Assembly: GCA_905182985.1 (NCBI GenBank)
Contig: CAJJDN010000130.1
Coordinates: forward strand, 144,943-208,942
DNA from: Paramecium sonneborni
Lineage: Eukaryota; Ciliophora; Oligohymenophorea; Peniculida; Parameciidae
DNA length: 64,000 nt
Direction of reading: 5' to 3'
A program made the translations under genes and the position numbers. Position 1 is the first letter of the stretch; each line of letters starts with the position of its first letter. The notes below the pieces were generated by a model that made no database searches, was not told the DNA's origin, and worked only from the letters and a program-made list of their open reading frames with translations. This document shows positions 38,962 through 49,816 of the stretch, in pieces.

Positions 38962-39837
38962 TATTATTAATTAAATATTAGGAATTGTTATTTATTAAAA
39001 AATGGATCTTAGAATATTTTGATCCAAGATTTAATTCTGATATATACCAGAATAACAATTTGTATAGTATGAAATTGTTAATTTAAAAATATTATTTTAC
39101 TAATAAGATTAGTTTTATCTAGTTAAAAATTCTTTGATGTTTGATTAACATAATAAAGCTTATTACTATATGAACTACTTTATCTAAATCTGAAAGTATT
39201 TCCATTCATTTTTATTTTTTTTTTTCTTTTTTCATCCATAAAAAAAAAATGATGTGTATATATTTGTATATTATTTCAATCTGTAAATCAATTATTCATA
39301 TATTTATGTTATAAATTACCTTAATTAATCCTATAAAATTGCAAATCTACTTAAAAATCAATTTTATATAAAAAATGTTCATTTATCTTTTATTTTCCTT
39401 TAACTTCAGAAATTTATCAGATTGTAATTATCTTTTTTAGAAATTGAAAATCCAAAAGATATTATTAATTTATCAACTTATAAAAATATCAACTAATTAA
39501 AGATAATTTATGAATATAATTTGTTAATCCCATTTGAAATATGAAGTTCATATTTAGATTTATTATGTTTGAATAATTTCATTATACATTATATAGTAGT
39601 AATCACTTCATATTATCCTACCTATTCAATTTAATTGTTTAATCTTAAATAAATTATTATTTAGTAAATCTGATAATCTAACATGTTTCTATTAATAAAT
39701 ATTAAATATTATATCCATCATCAATTTCTTTTGTTTGTCATTTACTTTGAATTGTTTTAAATTGTTTTACCAAATAATACCATACAGTTCCCTCTTTATA
39801 AAATAATAATTTATTTATTAAATGTTTTAAAAATAAA
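38962..39837. other. AT-rich spacer with a possible downstream exon
   Basis: About 875 bp. The first 170 bp have an open plus frame of mixed composition (ELLFIKKWILEYFDPRFNSD) that could belong to the preceding small gene. The rest is AT-rich with T and A homopolymers and no coding signal. Confidence 0.45.
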
Positions 39838-40140
39838 ATGTCAGAAAGTGAAATTTCATTTGATTTCAATGAAGACGAACCTGTTGAAGAAGTCAAATGT
39901 TCTCAAATGCAAATAAAATCTGAAAGATAAATCATACCTTTCTCCAAAAGTGATAAAAAAGATAAAAAAGAAAAGCTGAAACAACTGTAATAAACAATTT
40001 AAGGATAATTCTCAGGCAAATAATAAATGACTAAAGATCTCTTATTCTTATTGAAATTTGAATAGCACATGTTGAGCTCAATTAATAGTTTGCATCAAAG
40101 AATCATGAGATCTTTAGAAACAGAAGCCCCATAAAATTGA
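39838..40140 (+). CDS. Small acidic/basic hypothetical protein, 100 residues
   Basis: ATG 39838-39840, TGA 40138-40140, exactly 101 codons, no intron. Acidic start (MSESEISFDFNEDEPVEEV), then a Lys-rich stretch (SKSDKKDKKEKLKQLQQ), then a hydrophobic heptad helix (KDLLFLLKFEQHMLSSINSL). The amino-acid mix and the exact frame support a real gene. A small helical, perhaps microtubule- or complex-associated protein is possible, but no family is recognised. Confidence 0.7.
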
Positions 40141-40788
40141 ACTCATTTAATAATAATGCATATAAATTTATATTTATTTATTCAATATAATCAATTCAAC
40201 CTTATTTATTAGTTACTCTTATTTTCAATACTACTATTTATCCTATTTTTATTATTTTTTTAACCTTACCTTACATCTAATCAATATCAATAGTTATTAT
40301 TCTTAATCTTTTCTGAATTTTTATTCTTACTATATTTATCTTTATAATTCTTTAAATATTAAATAAAATGGATATATTCATATCTCACATTTTGATGAAA
40401 ATCAAATTTACTACCTTACATATTTGCATAAAATAGGAATTAAGAGGCAATTTAATTATCATAATTTAAATCTACATATAATTTGTTAACCTTTTCTTCT
40501 CATATATCAATATTAATTAATATTCTTCATATTAATATTCTACAAATACTAAATTTTTAAATTATTCATCTCATTTCCTTATTTATTAAATGATAGAATA
40601 GTTTAAAAAAATAGACTTTATAATCTATAAATTAAATTTATATTTAATTGGTTTAAGTAATTTAAATTAATTTAAGTAAAAAAATTCTGATTTCTTTTTC
40701 TCACATTATGTATATACACTTTCCCTTTAGAAGCAATTATTTGATAAAGGAAATATATATTCTTTATAGATTAATAGAGTAATTGAAA
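40141..40788. other. AT-rich spacer
   Basis: About 650 bp. The minus strand has a weak open frame (around 40270-40570, with YIHFIQYLKNYKDKYSKN) that lacks a credible start. Otherwise it is AT-rich with no recognised signal. Confidence 0.45.
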
Positions 40789-42272
40789 TCATTTTTTTTT
40801 TAATGGAGGCAACTCTAATTTTTGTTTGATAACTTATCTCGATTTGACTGAATTTTCATTCAATGCCTCTTCAAATGTTTTAGGTCTGGTTGAGGTTTTT
40901 GACTAAAAACATTTTTTAAAAGAAGCAATAGTAAATTTTTAATCTTCTAGAGTGTTTAAATTTTCAAATGAAGTCTTTGGCTTTGATTTTGATCTTTATT
41001 TTTAATCTTTAGGACTTGTCGATCTTAAATTTTTTATTTTATGATTATTTGAAAAAACTCTTTATTTTTATAATTTAGGATTTGGTAAAGATTGATATTG
41101 TTGTTATTATTTTTTCTTGTCACTCAATTTTTATAAGATCTCATCATCTGGATAGGGTTATTGAATGGGACAATTCTTCATTAGGTATTATAAAAAGAAG
41201 AGTAACTTAAAAGACTAGATAGAATAAATATTGTTGTTACATTTCTAATTTATTGATCTTTAATAAATTAAGAGATTTGTTCATTATATGTCAAGGGTAT
41301 TTTGTCTTAGAAATTACGAGTTATCCATGGATGAATTAATGCCTATCCAACACTATATCTTTCTATTGGTTCAATAGTAGTCAACTTTTATATAAGATCT
41401 TTTGCTAAAGGATTCATATGATCTGAAAAGTGCCATATTGGATTCATAATTTTTTTAATCACTTAATCTCTTGTTTCATTTTTATTATAAAAGGGATGCT
41501 AACCAGAATTCAATAACATGTACATAATAACTCCACAACTCCATGAATCAATTTATTTACTATACTATCTATTTAATGCAATTGAATACAAATTTTTCCT
41601 TAAATTATTCAGGTGCCATATAAATAATGGTTCCACATTTTTTATTTAATAAGCTGTAAAACATGCCTTCAGATGCAAATTTGAAACTTAACCCAAAATC
41701 TGCAATTTTGACAGTTTTAATATCATTAGTGGCAAACATTATATTTTCTGGTTTTAAGTCTCTATGAATAATTCTTTTTTCATGTAAATAATGAACAGCT
41801 AATAGAATTCCTTTCATTATCATGGATAATTCTTGATCTGAGTGGTCTTCTTTCATGCGTTAAGCTAAGGTTCCACCTTTCATTAATTCCATAATTAAAA
41901 AAAATTAGTTTTTATTTTCTGTAATCTTCATAAGAATGCTAAAGTACTCTTTTGCATTAAACGATATGAGGATGATTTAACTACTAATAAATATCTGACT
42001 CAACTTATGCATCCTTAAAAAGTGTTTTAGATACAACCTTAATAATTATTACAATAATATTTAACCTTGACAGCACATTCTGTATTATCTATCAAATCTA
42101 TAGCCTTGTACACTTTTCCAAAGCTACCTTCACCTATCTTTCCAATTTCTTTTATTTTATACATTTCTTCTAAGAAATCTACATCTTCTCCTTAGAACAT
42201 TAATTTATAATTAACTTTAATATTACTAGAATTGAAAATCTAACCTTTTATAATCAGAATAAGAAATATCAT
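40789..42272 (-). CDS. CAMK-type protein kinase with basic C-terminal tail
   Basis: ATG 42270-42272, TGA 40789-40791 after an A10 run. Introns of 28, 22, 25 and 26 nt leave exactly 461 codons. Kinase landmarks in order: IGEGSFGKVY, AVKVV lysine, LNHPHIVQCKR, FLIMELMKGGTL, IHRDLKPENIM, ADFGLSF, CGTIIYMAPE, SWSCGVIMYMLL, HPWI. This is a complete active-looking CAMK-group kinase. No EF hands follow, so not a CDPK. The tail of about 150 residues is Lys/Gln/Ser-rich with several SP and TSP/TRP sites. An alternative start at 42198-42200 (MFQGEDVDFLEEMYKI) is equally good. The start lies 36 bp below the stop of the multi-ubiquitin-like gene upstream. Confidence 0.88.
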
Positions 42273-42307
42273 TTTTAAATATTTATAAAAATACTAATGT
42301 TCTTCTT

Positions 42308-44934
42308 CATTGACTTTCACCTACGAGCAACTCAAATTATAGCTCAATTGGAGATCTATCTAATTCAGATGCAATCAGATTTTCATCAATTAATTATTTA
42401 TCTTAATGTTTTAATACATATTTTGAGATATCTAATCCATAACCTGCTATTATTTGATTATATACTGTTTTTTTAATGCTTCCTATTCTAATATTTTAAT
42501 CTATTTAATATTTCAATTTTCTTTATCCAATTAAAACAATAACATATTTTTAATCTGATCTTATTTAAATCCTGTTTGAAAAATTTTCTGATGGTTCATG
42601 AAGATCTTCTTATTCATCATATTTAATATATTCATTTGCAGCCAATTATATTGATCTAATTTTTGTTGAAAAATCCAAATTTTAATTTTTATGATAAAAT
42701 GCATTTATTTTAACTTCTAATCTTTTAGCTAATTCTTCTAAAGTTTCCTCTTATTATACTTATAATTATTATTATAATCCTGTTCGATTATTTTCAAAAT
42801 TTACTATTATAAAATTTAATTGATATTTAATTAATCCATTATTCTCAACTGGTAAATCTTTTATTTTTCTATTTGCATCTAATAATTATGATTTATAAGT
42901 AAATTTATCTCCAATTATCATTTAGGCTTATAGAGCATGTTATAAAGTTTCTTCTAATTATACCTAAATTATCTTTTTGTCTCCATAATTACTTTCTAAT
43001 TACAAATCTAAAGTATATTACCAATCAACTATTAATTGTTTCTAACTTTAATTTATATAATTCTTAATCTATAAAACACTTTCATTTTCATTTATTAATC
43101 TATCGCCTACAAATAATTTAAGTACTTAATTCTTAGCCAATGCAAATCTACGCTTTATTGTTTCACACATTCCAATACATGTATCATCTTAATTTATATG
43201 AAATTATGCATTTTAATTAAGCTCTTTAATTAATATTGAAAATTCTATTGATTTTATTACAGCTACTGGAGGTTCAATTGTCTTCTTAAACTCAAATTTA
43301 AAATTTTAATTTATTATTAAAAATTACTTTAACGTCTCTTTTTTGTTTTATTAATTTATCTATTATAATGTTAATGATTAATCAATTTTATGTTGTTTTC
43401 TAAATTAATCTTCTATCAAAGAAATTGATTGATTTTAATCTACAACTATTTCTAATACTTTTTTTTCTACAGAAGCTTAAAAAATAACATATTCAGTATA
43501 ATAAACTAATGTCGAATCTTAAACTATTTATAATACATCAAATCTAGAATTTATATCAATTATTTAATTATTGAATTAAACAATATAGTATTCTGTTTTT
43601 TTTAAAGCTTCTGTTTTAAGAACTTCTCTTAACCCATCAATAACAGTAGCTTTACATGAAATAAGAATTTATTTTGATTTATTTGTTTATCTATTTTCAA
43701 AATTAATTCTTATTTAAGTAAAGTCATCACTTGGTTCATGAAGCTCAATTTCTTAAATTTTTTAACTTTTTTCATTTTATATTATGGATTCTTATTTCGA
43801 TTCTATTTCATATTTAATAATGCTCTCTGATTACAAATCTAATTGTCTTAAATTAAATTTTCTATCTTTTAATGACTCATCAATATAATAACTAATAATT
43901 TGTGTATTTTTATCATGATTTATTAATTAATCCAAATCAGCTAAAGTTGAATTAATAGGCATTCTCTTTATTTGTTTATTCTGGGTTTATCTATTTAGTA
44001 ATTATATATTAATTTTATTATCAGAAGGTTCCTTTATAATATTTAATTAACTATATGATGGTATATATTCTTATTTTACTGTATTGTTAATATCAAGATT
44101 ATATCCATTAAGTTTGTATTCTAATTTTATAGGTATAGTTTTTTCTATTTTGAATATAGTTCTAATTAATCGTAAAACTTCAAATATTTCTAAGTCTTTT
44201 CTTACTGTTATTTCTTTAATTCCTTATTATTCAAAAGATAATTTATAAACAAAATCTTCTGTTATTTCGGCTACCCATGGAATATCTGGAATATTTAATT
44301 ATTTATAAAATTCATCAGGGTTTATTGGTCCAGAATTTGTTTTAAAAATTAAGCATTCTTCATTCAATTATTATGTATTTTTAAATTATTTGATAATCTT
44401 AGCAATAGGTTAAAACAGATCGATTTTCATTTCATAATTAGTTTAATTGAATACTATTTTTTGTATTTTTGTAATAATAAGTCTAATTTTCACATTTTTA
44501 AAAATTCCAAATTTACCCCAAGAATCTCTATCTAATTAGTTACCATTTTATTAATTGATTATTACTATTTCACATGAATTAATCTTTATTATTTCCCTAA
44601 TCAAATAATTCTTAAAAATATTAACTGAAGCAAATGCATCTGTTTCATATCTAATCGTACCCAGAAATTCATGATCACATTCAATTATGATTTTTTTAGA
44701 TAATTTTACTTCTACTTTTGAATAGTTGTTTATATCAAGTGCTTCTATTGTTTTATCAATATCAACTTGTACATTTTCGACAAAAAGATTACTCTATACA
44801 ATCTATCTAATTTCTTAATCAAAATCTAGTTTATTAAAAAGTTATTGTATAATATTAGAACCTTTTTAATGAGGAAACACTTCAATATTCTGGCTTGTTT
44901 TGAGTTATTCCATTTGAACACTAATCTTTATCAT
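42308..44934 (-). CDS. Large protein of tandem ubiquitin-like modules (copy C)
   Basis: ATG 44932-44934 (MIKISVQMEQLKTSQN), TGA 42308-42310. Open throughout, but the length is two bases over a multiple of three, so one short intron is still unplaced. About 865 residues of repeated beta-grasp-like units: INIQLLNRQTQNKQIKRMP...LADLDQLINHDKNTQI, and the last unit KYVIVLIGQRKLKYQIDQN..SIKKTVYNQI..YVLKHQDKQLIDE, which is close to the ubiquitin pattern (strand, turn, strand, helix, then a QLIDE turn like ubiquitin's KQLEDG). No diglycine C-terminus. Shares architecture with the genes at 30657 and 35781, suggesting a local expanded family. Confidence 0.7.
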
Positions 44935-45169
44935 CAAATTACGATTTTTAATTAATAAGAATTATATTTCTATTACTTATGTTAAGATAGTATAAAATTT
45001 TAAAAAATAATTTACTTTTATACTTATTGAATCAACTAAACTAAAATATCTATAAAATATGAGAAGATTTTTATTATTAATTATTATTTTTATCTTAATT
45101 AATTAATGAAGCAAGAAAATGATCAAAATTACTTGAAAATACTTAAATAATTGTAAGTTTATCGAGAAA
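44935..45169. other. AT-rich spacer or 5' exons
   Basis: Between a minus-strand start and a probable plus-strand gene. A plus ATG at 45060 encodes MRRFLLLIIIFILIN, signal-peptide-like, then meets TGA at 45108. Whether it is joined to the next exon by an intron is unclear. Confidence 0.35.
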
Positions 45170-45791
45170 TCAACTTCAAAATATATAATTTGATCCTAAA
45201 AATCCATTTCAGAATTAGTAAAACCAAAATAATCAAAATCATAAATTAAATAACACAATATCATAACTTTAAAAAGCACAAATAAATTAACCTTAAAACT
45301 AAATGCAATATTATTCATAAGAAAGTTTTGGAAGTATCAATTATTAGAATTTTCTTCCAAAATAATTATAATAAAAATAATAGTATTAAAATTAATCCAA
45401 TAATCAGAATTAGTTTTCATCTTCTTATAATCATCCATATTAATATCTCATGGATACAAGTATGATATTCCAGTCTAGTAGAGAGATTTAAATTAATATT
45501 AATTTTGAAATATTTAAACATAGTTTCTAAATGGATATTAGAAAAATCAATGAAGTTATAAATTAATTATAATTATTTTATTAAAAATTAAAACTTAAAA
45601 AAAATATTGAATTCAAAAATTCTAATTTAATTTCCTTCTCCTGTTTTTCTAAAAAATTTACTATAATCTTATTTTAAAAAAGCTTGGATTCTCCAAAAGT
45701 GAATTAAAGTTTGAGATAATTTTCTAATCAACCTATTTTTAGATAAAAGCATAGTTAATACTTTAATTTAATTCATAAATAACTGTAATGA
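45170..45791 (+). CDS. Gln/Asn-rich hypothetical protein (boundaries uncertain)
   Basis: A plus-strand frame without TGA from about 45170 to TGA 45789-45791. The N-terminal half is very Gln/Asn-rich (QNQQNQNNQNHKLNNT, LPKQLQQKQQYQNQS), as in many Paramecium proteins. The second half is more ordinary (MDTSMIFQSSREIQINI, IRKINEVINQLQLFYQKL). The start exon was not found. A 31-nt GTA...TAG intron at 45784 could extend it to gene-like sequence downstream (SLQNFRANLNSNKIFFQF). Direction is fairly sure, limits are not. Confidence 0.45.
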
Positions 45792-46454
45792 ATAATTGCT
45801 ATTATAAATTCATAGAAGTCTTTAGAATTTTAGAGCTAACTTAAATTCAAATAAGATTTTCTTTTAATTTAGAATTAATTGATTTCAAATTATTTTTTAT
45901 TTAATTATAATTGATTATTGTATTTAGCTTTATAATATTTGATATCTATTTAAGTATTCATGAAAAAATTATCTTAATCTTATTTTTAATATTTAGGTTT
46001 GAACAATTATTATCATTTTATTTTTCATCTTTAATATATAATATTAAATCATTTCTCGTTATTTTATATGTTAAATATAAAAGTTAGATGTAAAAAGTTA
46101 TTTTAGATTTAAATCATTTATTAAATGAGCAAAAGTAAAGATATTGGGAAAATTTTCTTAAATAATTTTTATATTTTTTCAAACCCTTCTATTTTTGTGT
46201 TATTTTAACTAAATTATGATTTATTTCAAAAAATTGTACAAATTACCTTTGGAATTGAAAGTTGTTTGAATATTAAAATTAATATATGAATTAGATAGCG
46301 TTATTTTTGATTCTTATTTTTTTTGGAAAAAAATATTCTATAATTTCAACAACATTTATTGATATTCTAATTTAACTTATTATTAAAATTCATTCTATTT
46401 ATCAACACAGAAATAGCTGTTATAAATTGATTTAACAACCTTCAACTTTGATAA

Positions 46455-46742
46455 ATGAAAAGTGATTCGATCTTTAAATTTTAAGAAATCTTCTTGTATC
46501 AATTTTACAAGAGTGATCATTAATGGAATTATGATGTAAGTACTCTGAATTTTATTAAAGATTTAAATTTTTAGTTAATTAGGAATATTAATTTTTTAAC
46601 AATTTACTAAGTACTTTAAATGAATTATGAAATGAATAGTTGTTGGATGCATAAATTAGATTAAATAGTATATAATAATAAAAAATAATAGAAAAATAGG
46701 AAATAATAATGTAAATGGAATAAAATACATTATTGGAGATGA
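46455..46742 (+). CDS. Hypothetical protein, 95 residues, possibly a 3' exon
   Basis: ATG 46455-46457 (MKSDSIFKFQEIFLYQFY) to TGA 46740-46742, exactly 96 codons. It has several Trp, Cys, Met and Tyr (SDHQWNYDVSTLNFIKDL, MNYEMNSCWMHKLDQIVY), unlike spacer DNA. It may be the last exon of a larger plus-strand gene reaching back to 45.2 kb. I do not recognise the family. The opposite strand (46656-47000) also shows an ORF, but it is mostly Ile/Phe/Tyr and looks like a shadow. Confidence 0.45.
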
Positions 46743-46993
46743 ATGTAACAGAACATTTGATTTGAATAAAATTTGAAAATGCAAATAATGAAATAAAAGT
46801 ATAAATATATATATATAAAATGAATTCTGATTGATTATGTTAATGAATTTAAATAAATTTAAATAAAATCTAATAAAACATTTATTACCTTTTAGGATGA
46901 AAAAACTGAATAATTTATAATAAAAGTATAATATATTATATAACTCGATGTATACAAAAAATATAGTCACTATTCTGTTTTTTTTGAACATAT

Positions 46994-47644
46994 TCAGCAT
47001 TCAGAATCATATTCATCATTGACATTACTAGATCTGAATCCTTTTTGAGCATTAATAGAAGGATCTTCTGGTAGAGAATTCATATGTCTATACTCACTAA
47101 AAGATAGTTAAATTCAAATTACCTTCCCATAACTTGATCCCATCTATAACGAAGGTATTTGTAATATCGATTCTTAACCATGCTTACACTCTTGCCTGGA
47201 AATGATTTTGATATTTTATAAAACTTTGGTCCTATCTTAAGAACAAGCTCTAGAATTCTCTTATCTTCAATACTAGAGAAAGGATGAGCATTTGATTTAG
47301 GTTTCTCCATTACAAGGCACACTTTCAAACCATTTTCTTTTATATGAATAATAGGTTTTGGGGCAGGGCGCTTCTTTTTCTTATGGTAAGTGTATTAAAT
47401 TCTTTTTGGAGGACGTCTTCTTTGAATTGGTAATTTTATTTTTTGAATTTCTTGCTGTTATGGAGTCGATAAACTCGAATCTAACAAAATTCTTATGATA
47501 TTATATACCTTAATCTATACAAGAGGTTTAGACTTAATCAGATAAATGTAAAGTATTTGGAGAACTCAAAAAACCAAATAGTCCAAGTTCCTAATCAAAC
47601 TAATCTTCTTTTTGATCTTCATATCTATCCACAAAGTTTATCAT
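46994..47644 (-). CDS. Myb/SANT-like DNA-binding protein
   Basis: ATG 47642-47644 (MINFVDRYEDQKEDQF), TGA 46994-46996. Introns of 28 and 26 nt leave exactly 199 codons. An acidic N-terminus and a Lys/Arg-rich segment (QRRRPPKRI, HKKKKRPAP) lead to a Myb-type repeat: FSSIEDKRILELVLKIGPKF..ISKSFPGKSVSMVKNRYYKYLRYRW, with the three-helix pattern and the KNRYY recognition helix. Myb repeats bind DNA. One visible repeat suggests a single-repeat factor. A polar tail ends EYDSEC. Target genes unknown. Confidence 0.8.
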
Positions 47645-49816
47645 TTATATTTTTTTATGTTTATTAATGTTTTTATTTTTATTTTTATTCCTATTTATAT
47701 ACTTAAATTCACTTTTTATGACGAAACCTATTACTATTTAAAAATTATTTTACTCATTTTAATCAATTTACATAATTATTATATCTAATTCATTAAATTA
47801 TGCTTAGATATTTTATTTCAAAAAGTTTTTTTTTTCAATTTTTAAAATACTTAAATTTTCTCACTCATATTAATTCATTAAATGTCAGTTAGAAATTAAT
47901 TATTGCTATTTATTTGATTTAACTCTATCAATAAACTTCAACTTCTTTTCAATAGAATAATCAGAATATTCTGCCATTACATTCAATATAAATATAACTT
48001 AAATGTCTATGTTAATTTGATAATTTAATTAATGAAATCTAATTTTTCTATGAAGAAATATACTATTTCTTGTATTAATCAAATTCAAAAAAACTGAATA
48101 TTTATATTAAGAATAAGTTTATTTGGAAGTTTTATTAACTTTGGTTCAATTTACATTACAGTTATTTTTTGTAATAATTAGAGTAGTAAATAACAAAACT
48201 AACAGAATTGATGAAATTATTATACATAACTATTCAGTGATCAATAAAGGTTCAAAAAACCAGTAAAATTCTTAAAGGTTCTTATTTTTTTGTTTTATTT
48301 ATGAAAGTTTATTTGTAAAAACAAATTAAGGGTTTGAGACAATTTATATACTATCATCCAAAATAAAAAGTGAAGTTAGATTTAAAGTTAAACTACAAAA
48401 TTTATATAAAGAAATTCAGAAGTTAAACATGAATTTAAGTATAGTATATTTATTATTATTTTTCTGAATCTAATTTAATATAAGCATCTGAATTATAAAA
48501 CAATAGAAGAAGAGTGAAATATAAAGTTTATTAAATTCAAGTAATTAAGAAGTGTTTTTTTTGATAATTTATGATTTCAAGGTTTTCCTTTTGATCATTT
48601 AATCAATTAAAATGATAAAAAGATGTTGTAAAAGAAATAAAAGAAATATGATGAAATTAAACAATAAATTTATGAGAATAAGTAAAATCATATATTAATG
48701 TTTTTGAATATAACATAAAGTCATTTAGATATTATATTAGAAGTATTTACAGATATTATATAAAATGGTAGATAATTGTGAATTTTGCGAATACTAATTT
48801 ACGAGCTTATTAAGAAATTGTATAAGTCCAATTTTATCCAAAAATTATAGTAAAGGTGAATGAGGACACAAAGAATTAACTTACTCTAAATATTCTGAAC
48901 TCATTAGACAAATTTGAAATACTTGAATAGTTTAAATTCCCATCTTGTGAATGAGAACAAATTTCTGCTTCTAAATTTGATCGATTAAGTTATATAAATC
49001 AAATGTGTTTAGTACAATGAGTTTCATGGATAGGTTATGGACTGTATTTGAAAGTAGAGGAGTAGAATAAGAATGGCATTAAAATGGAAATCTTAAATAA
49101 TAAATGATAATTTGATTGTATGATGAATGTAAATGTGTTCTTTTGTTTTACTTAAAATTATATATATAATAACTATCAGAAAATATTTTAAAGATTTGGG
49201 GAATGACTTCTAAATTATTTCAGGATTCCTAAGTTGGATTTTCTGAATTTTGATGCAAATTCAGTATAATATTATAAAAATATAATTCATAAATATCACA
49301 TTTTATTATTGAGATCAAAAAAATAAATGATGAAGTATTGAGTGACATGGAAAGATATAGAAATTTAACCTATTTTTAACAAAGAAGATTGCGAGGGCTT
49401 ACTATCAAAAGAGAGAAATCATAAAATATTTTAAGAGAATATTTGTTTAGAATAGCATTTATATAATTAAGATATAAATTTTGAAATGTTACTACTTATT
49501 ATATGTTTTCTTAAAGAGATTCAACTTCTAAGAGTTAATTAGATATCTTTAGAAAATGGATATAGAAATACATAAAATCAATAGAACTTTTATTGATAAT
49601 GATAACTTAGCATGAATCATCTATAATTTAAAATAGGAATGAAATAAGAGATCCATTTAAAAGGAGTAAAGTAATTTTATAATTAAGGAGTAATTCAGAC
49701 AAATCAATAAGATAATATATAATTTAATTAAAGATAATAATAATAATAATAATAATAAAATTAATAGATATTAATTGATAAATAATTTTAGGATATTATT
49801 ATTAAATTAATATAAT
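47645..49816. other. 2.2-kb low-confidence region: possible eroded or intron-rich plus-strand gene
   Basis: No conserved domain. On the plus strand, gene-like pieces occur: 48090-48450 (KTNQGFETIYILSSKIKSEV, LQNLYKEIQKLNMNL), 48760-48950 (AYQEIVQVQFYPKIIVKVNE, LNSLDKFEILEQFKF), 49325-49700 (NDEVLSDMERYRNLTYFQQR). Several continue across a TGA in the same frame (48947, 49014 and 49482), as in a decayed gene. An alternative is many short introns I could not place. A 31-codon minus ORF at 47885-47977 (MAEYSDYSIEKKLKFIDR) is also present. An (AAT)8-type microsatellite sits at about 49736-49760. Confidence 0.35.

Noticed and set aside
46656..47000. Minus-strand ORF rich in Ile, Phe and Tyr
   Set aside because: Composition is that of AT-rich spacer translated antisense, and it overlaps the gene-like plus-strand ORF ending at 46742.
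48030..49800. Selenocysteine reading of the in-frame TGAs
   Set aside because: There are at least three TGAs, no recognisable selenoprotein family and no SECIS-like hairpin that I could see by eye.
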